Shown in pieces: positions 17,043 through 25,720 of a DNA stretch of 64,000 bases. A model generated the notes under the pieces. It saw only the letters and a program-made list of their open reading frames with translations. It had not been told where the DNA came from and made no database searches. Every line of letters begins with the position of its first letter. The first letter of the stretch is position 1. The translations under genes were made by a program, and so were the position numbers. Origin of the DNA: AWTP1-13 sp963814055. Lineage in GTDB: Bacteria > Pseudomonadota > Alphaproteobacteria > Rhizobiales > Hyphomicrobiaceae. Location of the stretch: assembly GCA_963814055.1 (NCBI GenBank), contig CAWFBJ010000014.1, positions 379,720 through 443,719 on the forward strand, given 5' to 3'.

Positions 17043-17251
17043 CAGGGGCCCCCCACTGAAGATGAAAGTGTGAGGGCGTCATCGCAGATGTCACTCGGCT
17101 AGTAAAGTCGAAGAGTGTGGCTCGCCTGTTTCGTCGCGTTCCAATGTGGCAGCTCCGCCCCAGGCTGGGGCAGGCATTGCTAAGTAACCGTCAGAACGAA
17201 AAAGCTGCCCCGACAACAGGCAGAGACGACCGCACCCCATGTTACGGCTCG

Positions 17252-17281
17252 CGAAGAAGCCCCGCATTGAGGCGGGGCTTC
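17252..17281 (-). terminator. Strong hairpin terminator
   Basis: GAAGCCCCGC and GCGGGGCTTC form a ten-base-pair stem with a short loop, downstream of the minus-strand small membrane gene. The T-run is weak. Confidence 0.75.
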
Positions 17282-17306
17282 TCGGTGAGGGGCTTCTGGT
17301 TAGGTC

Positions 17307-17579
17307 TTACTTCTGAGGGGCCGGCGCAGGTGTCGGCGCTGGCGTGGTCGGAGCCGGTGCGTTGGCAGGAGCTGAAGATGGCGGGGTCGTCACGGGCCTG
17401 TTGGCGCTGGGCGTCGTCTGAGTGGTTCGCGGACCAGTGGTGTCCCGCGACGGCATGAACATCAAAATAAGAGCGACGATGATGGCAGCGCCGATTGCGA
17501 TTGGCAGCCAAGAAAAGCTTCCATCCGCGCGGCGACCGTAGCCGGTCCGCGGGCGGTTCGGATCATTCTGATAGGTCAT
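17307..17579 (-). CDS. Small membrane protein with Pro/Ala/Thr-rich periplasmic tail
   Basis: GGAG eleven bases upstream favours ATG 17579 (MTYQNDPNRPRTGYGRRADG) over ATG 17594. A short polar N-terminus leads into one membrane helix (WLPIAIGAAIIVALILMFM), followed by a 45-residue tail of Thr, Pro and Ala (TPAPTPAPAPQK end). Single-pass proteins of this type are frequent in Bradyrhizobium; the tail suggests a wall-spanning spacer. It is a one-gene unit with its own EcfG-type promoter and hairpin terminator. Confidence 0.7.
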   Translation of the reverse strand: MTYQNDPNRPRTGYGRRADGSFSWLPIAIGAAIIVALILMFMPSRDTTGPRTTQTTPSANRPVTTPPSSAPANAPAPTTPAPTPAPAPQK

Positions 17580-17611
17580 TTGAGCGCGCTCCATGGGTTA
17601 AGATGATCACC

Positions 17612-17636
17612 AACTCGGCGTCCCAGGATTGGTTCC
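17612..17636 (-). promoter_or_regulatory. Putative EcfG-type promoter
   Basis: Minus-strand GGAAC (17636-17632), 17 bases, GTT (17614-17612), A before GTT, 32 bases before the ATG of the small membrane gene. Confidence 0.6.
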
Positions 17637-17699
17637 TACCGCGAACAGAGGGCATTGGCGTATTGGAGCCTCAAGCGTACCCAGCACTAAGCTTGAGCC

Positions 17700-17970
17700 T
17701 CACAGTGGTCCCACAGATGCTCGATAGTGTCGAGGATCGCATCGATCATTCGCCGATTTGTTCACCGCGTACGGATCGCCGTATTTCATTAGTTGTGACG
17801 GGAACGGCATCAACAAATCACGCGGATCTGGCTCGATGTTAGCGAGCCAGCGGTCGTAGGCGTCCGGCGGGAGAATGACGGGCATGCGGTCGTGGATCCT
17901 GCCCACAAGCTCGTTGGCCGCCGTCGTGATGATGCAGAAGGTGCGCATCCATTCTTCGGTGTGAGTCCGC
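17700..17970 (-). pseudogene. SOS-associated (YedK/HMCES, SRAP) C-terminal fragment, copy 1
   Basis: Only the last third of an SRAP protein is present: TEEWMRTFCIITTAANELVG, then RIHDRMPVILPPDAYDRWLA and EPDPRDLLMPFPSQLM. SRAP proteins shield abasic sites in single-stranded DNA through a thiazolidine link made by Cys2; that catalytic N-terminus is gone, while the conserved IHDRMPVIL (active-site His) is kept. Homology stops upstream of THTEEW, and the short N-terminal part of the open frame (to 18026) is unrelated. A full-length member is about 220-250 residues. It is a decayed copy paired with the fragment at 18498. Confidence 0.7.
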
Positions 17971-18053
17971 TTCCCCTCAGGCCTAAACCTACCGTAACTT
18001 TCCACCCCCTCTTCGACGTCCTGCATCGCTCACATCTGGGCATGTGGTCGGCA

Positions 18054-18464
18054 CTATTTCTGTGTGTCCTTGAGAAGCCCATCGAGCATTCCATAGAAGA
18101 AATCCTCGCCAGGGTAGCCAACGATCCGTCCGACCTCGCGCCCGCCTTCTGCCAGAACAAATGTCGGCGTCACGGTCACGGGCCGTGAAAGCGTAATGCC
18201 GGCAAGCGTCTGGTCGCGAATGTGATGTCGGCGCAAGGGTGCTGCTTTTCCTTCCGTCGTAAGCGGATATGCAGGGCCGATCTCGGTGTGCCAGCGTTTG
18301 CACCAAGGACAGCCGGGACGCTCGAACATGACAAGCTCTGCCGCATGCGCGTTGGCGCCTAGCGCAACAAGAGCGCCAGCAAACAGTACAACGGCGAAAG
18401 CTAGCTTGCGCGTGACGTACACCCGTCGTAGCCCAGAGTTGTTACTTACGAGCCATCCCCGCAT
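18054..18464 (-). CDS. Thioredoxin-like periplasmic protein (CPWC)
   Basis: A short basic N-terminus is followed by a signal helix (LAFAVVLFAGALVALGANAH) and a thioredoxin-like domain starting AAELVMFERPGCPWCKRWHT with redox motif CPWC, a cis-Pro region VTVTPTFVLAEGG and a final IVGYPGEDFFYGMLDGLL. At 136 residues it is a minimal fold, like SoxW/thioredoxin-family proteins that act in periplasmic thiol chemistry. The start could be ATG 18464 (AGGAA close by) or GTG 18422, which would trim the basic leader. It lies between two SRAP fragments in the same orientation, so it may have been caught in a local duplication. Confidence 0.82.
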   Translation of the reverse strand: MRGWLVSNNSGLRRVYVTRKLAFAVVLFAGALVALGANAHAAELVMFERPGCPWCKRWHTEIGPAYPLTTEGKAAPLRRHHIRDQTLAGITLSRPVTVTPTFVLAEGGREVGRIVGYPGEDFFYGMLDGLLKDTQK

Positions 18465-18497
18465 TTCCTACACCCGGTTGCAGTTTCGATCCAACCG

Positions 18498-18873
18498 CTA
18501 CGCAAGCGTGGGCTTCACTACACTCGTATCTGGCTCAGGAACTACGGCAGCGCAGCTCACCCTCGACTGCCGGGCGCTCCAAGATCGCTCATCATCATTC
18601 TCAGGCTTGTTCACCCGCGTGCTGATCGGCCATATTTTCATCAGCTCTGACGGGTAGGGCACCAACAGATTGCGCGGATCGGGCTCGATGTTGGCGAGCC
18701 ATCGCTCATAGGCGTCGGGCGGCAGGATCACCGGCATTCGGTCGTGTATTTGGCCCACAATCTCGTTGGCGGTCGTCGTGATGATGCAGAAGGTGCGCAT
18801 CCATTCATCGGTATGGGGAATCTTCCAGTTCTCCCAGATCGCCACCAGAGCAATGGTTCGCCTGATTTCATTG
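18498..18873 (-). pseudogene. SRAP (YedK/HMCES) C-terminal fragment, copy 2
   Basis: Homology begins at KSGEP near 18870, shifts frame by one base, then continues VAIWENWKIPHTDEWMRTFC, IHDRMPVILPPDAYERWLAN and KIWPISTRVNKPENDD. It therefore retains somewhat more than copy 1 but still lacks Cys2 and the N-terminal half. The two fragments share roughly 85 percent of bases over about 215 bases by eye. Neither can be a working DNA-protein cross-link enzyme. Confidence 0.7.
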
Positions 18874-18985
18874 CGATCGCATATGGTTGCTAGCCGTTTG
18901 TGGCGGCTATCGGCGAGTATTTGAACGCGACCTCGGCAACTGACCTTCTGGCAGGCACGCGACGCATGTCACACGTTGGGGGCGT

Positions 18986-19144
18986 TCATTCTTCCTGTTC
19001 TATGTCGATGAAAACAAGCGTATAGCGCGGACCAGGGGTCACCCGCACCCGAACCTCGTGATTGACCATCGGCCCGATCAGGTCATCGACCGTCTCCCCT
19101 ACGCCCCTCACTCTCTTAGTCTCACCATTCACCAGCAGTGGCAT
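18986..19144 (-). CDS. Small hypothetical protein (52 aa)
   Basis: The likely start is ATG 19144 (MPLLVNGETKRVRGVGETVD); in-frame sequence further upstream is Arg/Trp-rich and unlikely. The chain ends LIGPMVNHEVRVRVTPGPRY and an acidic LVFIDIEQEE. It reads like a small beta-rich protein, but no domain is recognised and no ribosome site stands out. Confidence 0.45.
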   Translation of the reverse strand: MPLLVNGETKRVRGVGETVDDLIGPMVNHEVRVRVTPGPRYTLVFIDIEQEE

Positions 19145-19551
19145 GCGCCAAGCTTGTTTATCGCAAGTATTGGCTCGAGGGCTGCGCCACCAGCGATGCC
19201 GCTGTGGCCGCAAAGGTAGCTACCCCGTTGGTTTCGACCAAGACGCGGTGGTGGCGGGCATTCAGGAGGAAAGCACCAAGGTGAGCCGCGCCCCTCAACA
19301 TGGGTTCTAAGCCAGGTCAGTTCCGGGCATTTTATCGCTAACGACCGGCCAACGCTCCGCGTCTCCGATCGCCTTTGTGGGAGGCGGTTTGGGCTAATAG
19401 ATGGCTAAGATTTCGGGGGCGGCGCTGAGCACATTCCGGTGCGTCAGGGCGTTGCTTTTTATCGCTTTTCTGCACTTAGCTGCTAAGCAACCGCTAAGAA
19501 ATCTAAGAAGCCGGTTAAAGGCGGTTGTCCTTGGGCGGGCCACCGCTTTGC
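19145..19551. other. Intergenic stretch
   Basis: No supported gene. A run rich in CTAAG motifs lies at 19475-19510 (TTAGCTGCTAAGCAACCGCT and nearby), possibly a degraded repeat. It separates the stress-gene region from the truncated recombinase and may mark a rearrangement boundary. Confidence 0.4.
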
Positions 19552-19815
19552 CTATACCCGTGCGAGCTTAGCGACAGTCGTATGAGAGACTTTGAACAGT
19601 CGCGCTATTTGCCGGCAGCTGTCGCCGCTGCTCAGCCGGCGCAAGGCCTCTTCCTGCTGCTCGGGGTTCAGTTTGGGCTTGCGACCGAAGCGGCCGCCGC
19701 GAGCCACCGCAGCCGCCCGGCCCTCATTGGCCCTCTTGGTGATGCGCTCCCGCTCGTCCTGCGCGATGGCGGACAAGAAGGCCAGGATGCCCTTGCCCAT
19801 GGTCGTGGTACCCCC
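19552..19815 (-). pseudogene. Serine recombinase/resolvase C-terminal fragment
   Basis: The frame contains GTTTMGKGILAFLSAIAQDE, RERITKRANEGRAAAVARGG, the FGRKPKL motif and a terminal helix-turn-helix (LSSGDSCRQIARLFKVSHTT), exactly the C-terminal third of Hin/Tn3-type resolvases: the end of the E-helix and the DNA-binding domain. The catalytic N-terminal domain with its nucleophilic Ser is missing. Homology breaks off within about 15 bases of a dispersed palindromic repeat, so the break is probably a rearrangement scar. It cannot be active alone. Confidence 0.8.
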
Positions 19816-19824
19816 GACGCTTCG

Positions 19825-19912
19825 TCTGCTTTGCCCCCGAAAGCGGACATTCTCGAATATCGCGTCGATGTCTGTTTTGTGCCAACAACGGACATTCCCT
19901 GCTGCGTCAGAG
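19825..19912. repeat. Dispersed GCGGACAT-type palindromic repeat
   Basis: Contains CGAAAGCGGACATTC and GATGTCTGTTTTGTGCC as imperfect inverted arms, plus a further AACGGACATTCC half unit. It lies directly beside the broken end of the recombinase fragment. Confidence 0.6.
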
Positions 19913-20026
19913 CGACAACGGATGGTTTACTTGCGATGGCCTCGAACCCGAAGCAGGCAGTGCGCTCATGCCGACGTGTAGCGAGCGGTTGGTGGCGACC
20001 TAGGCCAAGCGCGGAGGTGACAGTGT

Positions 20027-21071
20027 TTAAGGCGGCGCGCGAATTGGCGCCGCAGACTGTTCCGGCGAGGCAAGATGGCAGGCAACGAATTGGCCGGTGG
20101 CGGTCTCGCGCAGCATCGGCTGCTCGAGCGAGCAGCGCGGCACGACATATGGACAGCGCGGGTGAAAATGGCAGCCTGTTGGTGGAGCCAGCGGCGATGG
20201 AATCTCGCCCTTGACCGGATGAAACGTCCGCCTGCTCGTTGTGACGCGTGGCATCTCGGCAAGCAACGCCTGTGAGTAGGGGTGGCGCGGTGTGGCGAAC
20301 AGTACCGCGGTCGGCGCGATCTCAATGATGCGGCCGAGATACATGATGACGACGCGGTCGGAGATGTGCCGCACCACGCCAAGATCGTGGCTGATGAACA
20401 GGTAGGTGAGATCGAAGGCCTTGCGCAGGTCCATGAAGAGATTGATCACCTGCGCCTGGATCGACACATCGAGGGCGGCGATCGCCTCGTCGCAGATGAG
20501 TACGCGCGGACGAACGGCGAGCGCGCGGGCGATGCCGATGCGGGCGCGCTGGCCGCCCGAGAACTGATGCGGGTAGCGTCGCATCATGCCGGGATCGAGG
20601 CCGACGCGATCGAGCATCTCGGCGACGTAGGCACGGCGCTGTTTCGGCGCTATGAGGCCGTGCGCCACTGGCGCCTCGCCGACGATGCTCTCGACGCGGG
20701 CGCGCGGATTGAGCGAGGCGGAGGGGTCCTGGAAGATCATCTGCACGGAGAGGCGGGCGGCCTTCGCTCCGTCGGCGTCCAAGGCGGTGCGGTCGCGGCC
20801 CTCGAACAACACCGCGCCTTCGCTGGGCACCATCAGGCCGGCGACCATGCGGCCGAGCGTCGATTTTCCGCAGCCCGAACTCGCCGACTAAGCCGACCAC
20901 CTCACCCCGGCGAATGGCGAGCGACACGCTATCGACAGCGTGCACGGTCTCCTCGCGCTGGTCGGAGCCGAGCGCGGCGGCGATGCGGCCGGCAAGGTCC
21001 AGCGACTTGACGAAGCGCTTGGAGAGCCCGCGCGCCTCGATGATGGGCGCCTCGGTGAGAGGCGCGCTCAT
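20027..21071 (-). CDS. Peptide/opine ABC transporter ATPase, DppF/OppF type (frameshifted)
   Basis: The N-terminal part (ATG 21071, MSAPLTEAPIIEARGLSKRF) and the rest lie in different frames; the shift is inside the Walker A region near 20880, where one extra G turns GCGKST into another frame. Read across, the protein is about 348 residues with Walker A, a Q-loop in MIFQDPSASLNPR, signature FSGGQRARIGIARAL, Walker B VLICDEAIAALD and H-loop HDLG, and the oligopeptide-type C-terminal Cys motif (GCHFHPRCPY) found in DppD/DppF. CDEAIA departs from the usual CDEPVS. It is the last gene of the operon, overlapping the preceding ATPase gene by ATGA. Confidence 0.88.
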
Positions 21072-22054
21072 GCCGACACATCGATCAGCGGTCGACAGCA
21101 GCGCGCCTTGCGTCCCGGTGCGATCTCGCGCGCAGGCTGCTCGGCCTCGCAGCCCGGACCAACGCGATCGCAGCGTGGACGGAAGGCGCAGCCCGCGGGC
21201 AAGTTCAACAGTGACGGCGCACTGCCGGGAATCTGTGTCAGACGGGCCCCGCGGTCGTTGGCGCTGGGCACCGATCCAAGCAGGCCAGCCGTGTAGGGAT
21301 GGATGGGCGCCGACACGACATCATCCGTCGGCCCCATCTCGACGATGCGGCCCGCGTACATGACGGCGATGCGGTCGGCCAGCGCTGAGACGATCGCGAG
21401 ATCATGCGTGATCCAGATCATCGCCGTGCCGGTCCTGCGGCACATTTCCTGGGCCAGGTGCAGGATCTGGCCCTGGATGGTGACGTCGAGGGCGGTGGTC
21501 GGCTCGTCGGCGATCACGAGATCGGGCTTGTTGATAAAGGCGATCGCGATGGCGACGCGCTGGCGCATGCCGCCCGACAACTCGTGCGGGTAGGCCGCCA
21601 GCCGGCGCTCAGGGCTCGGGATTCCGACCTCGTCGAGCGCGGCGACGGCGAGCCGGTGAGCCTCCTTGCGCGACACCTGACGGTGCGCATCGATCGCCTC
21701 GATGATCTGCGTGTCGACGCGCAGCACCGGATTGAGCGTCATCATCGGGTCCTGGAAGATCATGGCGATGCGGTTGCCGCGCAAGTCACGCAGCCGCTCG
21801 AGCGTTGCCGTCTTCAATTCTTCGCCCTTGTAGCGGATGGAGCCGGCCACGATGCGGCCGGGCGGATCGATCAGGCCAAGGATCGAGAAACCAGTGATCG
21901 ACTTGCCCGAGCCGAACTCGCCGACGAGACCCAGCACCTCGCCGCTCCCTACCGACAGCGATACGCCGTCCACGGCCTTCACCAAGCCCGCCCTGGTGAA
22001 GAAGTGCGTGGCAGATCGATCCTCGACCGCGAGCGTGGGCTTGGCGGGCATCAT
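21068..22054 (-). CDS. Peptide/opine ABC transporter ATPase, DppD/OppD type
   Basis: The start is the ATG overlapping the permease stop (ATGA, MMPAKPTLAVEDRSATHFFT). The 328-residue ATPase carries Walker A GEFGSGKS, Q-loop MIFQDPMMTLNPV, signature LSGGMRQRVAIAIAF, Walker B LVIADEPTTALD and the H-loop THDLAIV, then the peptide-transporter C-terminal extension with a Cys cluster (GCAFRPRCDRVGPGCE) that may hold an iron-sulfur cluster, as in DppD/OppD. It energises uptake together with the DppF-type partner at the inner face of the membrane. The frame is intact. Confidence 0.93.
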   Translation of the reverse strand: MMPAKPTLAVEDRSATHFFTRAGLVKAVDGVSLSVGSGEVLGLVGEFGSGKSITGFSILGLIDPPGRIVAGSIRYKGEELKTATLERLRDLRGNRIAMIFQDPMMTLNPVLRVDTQIIEAIDAHRQVSRKEAHRLAVAALDEVGIPSPERRLAAYPHELSGGMRQRVAIAIAFINKPDLVIADEPTTALDVTIQGQILHLAQEMCRRTGTAMIWITHDLAIVSALADRIAVMYAGRIVEMGPTDDVVSAPIHPYTAGLLGSVPSANDRGARLTQIPGSAPSLLNLPAGCAFRPRCDRVGPGCEAEQPAREIAPGRKARCCRPLIDVSA

Positions 22055-23006
22055 CTCGCGAGCCTTGGGTTCAGGACGTCGCGCAGCCGGTCGCCGACGA
22101 GATTGATGGCCATGATGGTGACCAACAGGGCTACACCAGGAAAGAAGCTGATCCAGTACTTGCCCGACAGCATGTACTCGAACCCGTTGGAGATCAGCAG
22201 GCCAAGCGAGGGCTCGGTCGGCGGTAGGCCGACGCCGAGGAAGGAGAGTGTCGCCTCGAGCGCGATGGCGTGCGCGGTCTGCACGGCGCCGACCACGATC
22301 AGCGGCGCAACACAGTTGGGAAGGATGTGCCGAAGCAGGATGCGTGAATGCGACAGGCCGAGGCAGCGCGCCGCCTCGACGTAGTCCTTGCCTCGCTCGA
22401 CCAATGCACTCGCCCTGACAGTGCGCGCGTAGTAGGCCCATTGCACCGTGACCAGCGCGATGATGATCTTGTCGACACCCTTGCCGAGAATGGCGATCAG
22501 CATCAGCGCGATCAGAATGGCCGGGAACGAGAGCTGCATGTCGATCAGTCGCATGATCGCCGCCTCGACGCGACCGCCGGTATAGGCCGCCACGAGACCG
22601 ACGATCGCGCCCAGCGCCATGGCGATCAGGCCAGACATGATGCCGACGGCGAGCGAGATCCTGCAGGCCATACAGCATGGCCGAGACGAGGTCCCGACCG
22701 GCGCCGTCCGAGCCGAGCCAGAAAGTCAGGCCCTCAAGGCTCTTGCCTCCCGGCGGCTGGCGGCTGTCCATGACGTCGACAGTCGGCGAGATCGTAGGGG
22801 TTCTGCGGCGCGATAAGCGGCGCGAGGACGGCAAGCACGATGATGATCAGCAAGAGGACGAGAGCGACGGCCGCGATAGGGCTTTCCAAGTAGGCAGACA
22901 AGAAGCGACGGAAGGGGCTGGTTTCATGGGCCACGCGAGAACTCCCCTCCCCATCCCGCGCTGGGGCTGGGTGTGGCGGGACGACGGCCTCACTAACCTT
23001 GCTCAT
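22051..23006 (-). CDS. Peptide/opine ABC transporter permease, DppC type (two frameshifts)
   Basis: ATG 23006 overlaps the upstream permease stop (ATGA). The N-terminus (MSKVSEAVVPPHPAPARDGE) and first helix are in one frame. The periplasmic loop with DSRQPPGGKSLEGLTFWLGS and GRDLVSAMLYG is in a second frame from about 22790. The bulk is in a third from about 22670 (RISLAVGIMSGLIAMALGAI onward, with the EAA loop EAARCLGLSHSRILLRHILP). Together they give a normal DppC-type permease of about 315 residues with five or six helices. Both shifts leave no missing segment, so they are probably sequence errors. Confidence 0.85.
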
Positions 23007-23980
23007 GTGCCCTTCTCCGACAGCCTCACGCGCGGATCGAGAACGGAGTAGAGGATATCGACCAGGAGATTGATCAGAACGAACAGCAAGACGATGATGA
23101 CGAGGTAGGCGACGATCACCGGCCGGTCGAGCGACTGGATCGAGGTGATCAACAGACGCCCCATGCCCGGCCAGGCGAAGATCGTCTCCGTTACGACCGA
23201 AAAAGCGACGAGGTTGCCGAACTCGAGGCCGATCACCGTGACGACCGGGATCAGGATGTTCTTGAGCAAGTGCACGCCGACAACGCGGCGCTCGGAGAGC
23301 CCCTTGGCGCGGGCGAAGCGGATGTAGTCCTGCAGGATGCCTTCGCGCGCGCCGGCCTGCGTGAGGCGGATCACCAGCGACATCTTGAGCAACGCGAGAT
23401 TGAGGGCTGGCAACGCGAGGTGCCGCCATCCGTCGAGGGTAAAGAGGCTGGACGTGATGCCGAAATAAGTCGCGGTCTCGCCGCGCCCGGAGGATGGCAG
23501 CAGGCCGAGGATGACGGCGAACACCATGATCAGCATCAGCCCGACCCAGAAGGTCGGCAGCGAAAAGCCGACAATCGAGCTGGCCATGATCGTCTTGCCG
23601 CCGATGCTGTGGGGCCTCAGTCCGGCATAGAGCCCGAGCGGGATGCCGAGCAACACGGCCATCAGGAGCGCAGCGAAGGCCAACTCGAAGGTTGCCGGCA
23701 TGCGCTGCAGGATGACGCGCATGGCCGGCTCGCCGAACACGAATGATTTGCCGAGGTCCCCCTGAAGCACACCGCCGACGAAGTGCGAGTACTGCTCCCA
23801 CAGCGGGCGGTCCAGGCCGAGCGATTTGATCGCCCGCTCGATCTCAGCCTGGTCGGCTTGCGGATCGATCAGCAGGTAGACCGGGTTGCCAATCACGTGC
23901 ACGCCTGCGAATACAATCACCGACATCAACACGATGACCAGCGCACTCTGCATCAGACGTCGCAGGATGAAGGCGAGCAT
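23003..23980 (-). CDS. Peptide/opine ABC transporter permease, DppB type
   Basis: A 325-residue integral membrane protein with about six helices, beginning MLAFILRRLMQSALVIVLMS as DppB proteins do. The conserved PTFWVGLMLIMVFAV stretch and the EAA-type loop YIRFARAKGLSERRVVGVHL, which docks on the ATPases, are intact. It forms the transmembrane pore with the DppC-type partner. The gene begins 43 bases after the binding-protein gene in the same direction. The family also moves opines, nickel or glutathione; the substrate cannot be read from the permease. Confidence 0.93.
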   Translation of the reverse strand: MLAFILRRLMQSALVIVLMSVIVFAGVHVIGNPVYLLIDPQADQAEIERAIKSLGLDRPLWEQYSHFVGGVLQGDLGKSFVFGEPAMRVILQRMPATFELAFAALLMAVLLGIPLGLYAGLRPHSIGGKTIMASSIVGFSLPTFWVGLMLIMVFAVILGLLPSSGRGETATYFGITSSLFTLDGWRHLALPALNLALLKMSLVIRLTQAGAREGILQDYIRFARAKGLSERRVVGVHLLKNILIPVVTVIGLEFGNLVAFSVVTETIFAWPGMGRLLITSIQSLDRPVIVAYLVIIVLLFVLINLLVDILYSVLDPRVRLSEKGT

Positions 23981-24023
23981 GAGTGCTCCGCGTCTTCCCT
24001 CCCCGAAAGGGGAGGGGACAGTC

Positions 24024-25604
24024 TCACTTCCCGCTCAGGCCCGACAACAGCGTGTTCTCGTCCGACCTTGCCTTGTACGTGAGCCCCTTCCGTGCGGCCC
24101 AGGTGCTGACCTGGTAGTGCAGCGGAATGATCGCCACGTCGTCAATGGCGATCTCGGTGGCTTTGGCGAGCAACGCCGCTCGCCTGGGATCGTCATTGGT
24201 CTTCAGCGCCTCGTCAGTCAGCCTATCGACCTCGGCATTGGAGTAGCGGCCACGGTTCGTGGCGCCACGCCCGGTCGCCTTGTCGAAGGTGTTGACCAAG
24301 GGCTTGACCGAGCCTGACGCCTCGCCCGTGCCGGCACTCCAGCCGACCAGGATGAAGCTGAACTCGGGGCCGCCGCCTGGACCGCCGGTCGAGGCCCGCG
24401 TGAAGAACGTCGCCGGCGGCAGTGCCTCGATCGCCGTCTCGATTCCGACCCGCGTCAGCATCTGTGCCACCGCTTCAGCGATCTTGACGTCGTTGGTGTA
24501 GCGCCCGTTTGGAGTGTGCAATGTCAGCTTGAAGCCATTCGGCAGCCCTGAGTCGGCGAGTAGCTTGCGCGCGCCGGCGGCGTCGAAAGCCTCAGGCTTC
24601 AGTTTCTCCGATACGCCGAAGTAGCCGGCGGGCAGAAACTGCGAGGCCGGGATCGCCGCGTTTTCCATGACCCGATCGACGATCGCCTGCCGATTGATCG
24701 CTTTCGACATCGCCTGGCGCACACGTAGATCCCGGAGTGGGTTCTTGATCTCAGCGCCGTCCTTGCCTCGCGCGAACGGCGTCATCTCGCGCGCATGGTC
24801 GACGAAGAAGTAGACCACACGGTTTGATGTCGCCGAGGCGATCTCCACCTTGCTCTCCTTCTTCAAACGCTCGATGTCGGCGGTCGGCACATCCTCGATG
24901 AAGTCGACGTCGCCAGCGAGCAAAGCAGCAACGCGCGTCGGGCCCGACTTGATCAGGCGGAATGTCGCCTTCTCCCAGGACGCCTTCTTGCCCCAGTAGC
25001 TGTCGTTGCGGATGAGCTCGATGCGATCTCCCGGGGTGAACTTGGCGAGCTTGAATGCGCCGGTACCGATCGCCGCTTTACCGGAATTATATTCGGGCGT
25101 GTTGGCCCCATCGCCATGCTTCTTCGACACGATCATGATGGTGGCGATGTCGTTGGCCATGGTCGGATAGACCGAGCCCGTGGTGAAGCGCACTGTGTGA
25201 TCATCGACCTTGGTGACGGTCTTGCCCTTGATGGCGCCGCCGAAGCTCGACGGACTGTTGGGCACGTTGGCGGCGCGGGTGAATGTGAACACCACGTCGT
25301 CGGCGGTGAACGGTGTGCCGTCGTGCCAGGTGACGCCTTTCCGCAGTTTGAACTCCCAGATGGTCTCGTCGACTACTTTCCAGCTCTCGGCCAAGCCCGG
25401 AATGAGCCGCTGCCGCTCGTCCATCTCGATGAGACGCTCGTAGACGTGGCTCAAGAAGGCGTTGTTGGGCGTCAGATTGTGATAGTGCGGGTCCATCGAC
25501 GACGGCTCCGCCGAAAGGCCGATCTTGATCTCCTGAGCCGCTGCGGCGGCAGGCATGAGAAGTGCGCCGGCGACGACCACCAGCGAACGCAACACGCAAA
25601 GCAT
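24024..25604 (-). CDS. ABC transporter substrate-binding protein, family 5
   Basis: The 526-residue secreted protein has a signal peptide (LRSLVVVAGALLMPAAAAAQ) and the family-5 opening IKIGLSAEPSSMDPHYHNLT, with LAESWKVVDETIWEFKLRKG and VTWHDGTPFTADDVVFTF, the classic SBP_bac_5 signature, and a C-terminal DVAIIPLHYQVSTWAARKGL. It captures the ligand (peptide, opine or sugar-like compound) in the periplasm. First gene of the five-gene minus-strand operon; divergent from an M20 peptidase with 116 bases between, which fits peptide or amidated-ligand uptake followed by hydrolysis. Confidence 0.93.
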   Translation of the reverse strand: MLCVLRSLVVVAGALLMPAAAAAQEIKIGLSAEPSSMDPHYHNLTPNNAFLSHVYERLIEMDERQRLIPGLAESWKVVDETIWEFKLRKGVTWHDGTPFTADDVVFTFTRAANVPNSPSSFGGAIKGKTVTKVDDHTVRFTTGSVYPTMANDIATIMIVSKKHGDGANTPEYNSGKAAIGTGAFKLAKFTPGDRIELIRNDSYWGKKASWEKATFRLIKSGPTRVAALLAGDVDFIEDVPTADIERLKKESKVEIASATSNRVVYFFVDHAREMTPFARGKDGAEIKNPLRDLRVRQAMSKAINRQAIVDRVMENAAIPASQFLPAGYFGVSEKLKPEAFDAAGARKLLADSGLPNGFKLTLHTPNGRYTNDVKIAEAVAQMLTRVGIETAIEALPPATFFTRASTGGPGGGPEFSFILVGWSAGTGEASGSVKPLVNTFDKATGRGATNRGRYSNAEVDRLTDEALKTNDDPRRAALLAKATEIAIDDVAIIPLHYQVSTWAARKGLTYKARSDENTLLSGLSGK

Positions 25605-25720
25605 CCCATTCTCCCATTGCGGCTAGACGCCGGAGGCTTGCACGGATCAGAGGCGGCGTGCAATGCATGCCGATCAACTTTCGCCCCGGCGTGCGGCAAT
25701 GCATCACCTGCGAGCCTAGA

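Noticed and set aside
20282..21010. Plus-strand frame over the ABC ATPase
   Set aside because: Opposite strand of the DppF-type gene; Asp/Arg/His-rich translation without a domain.
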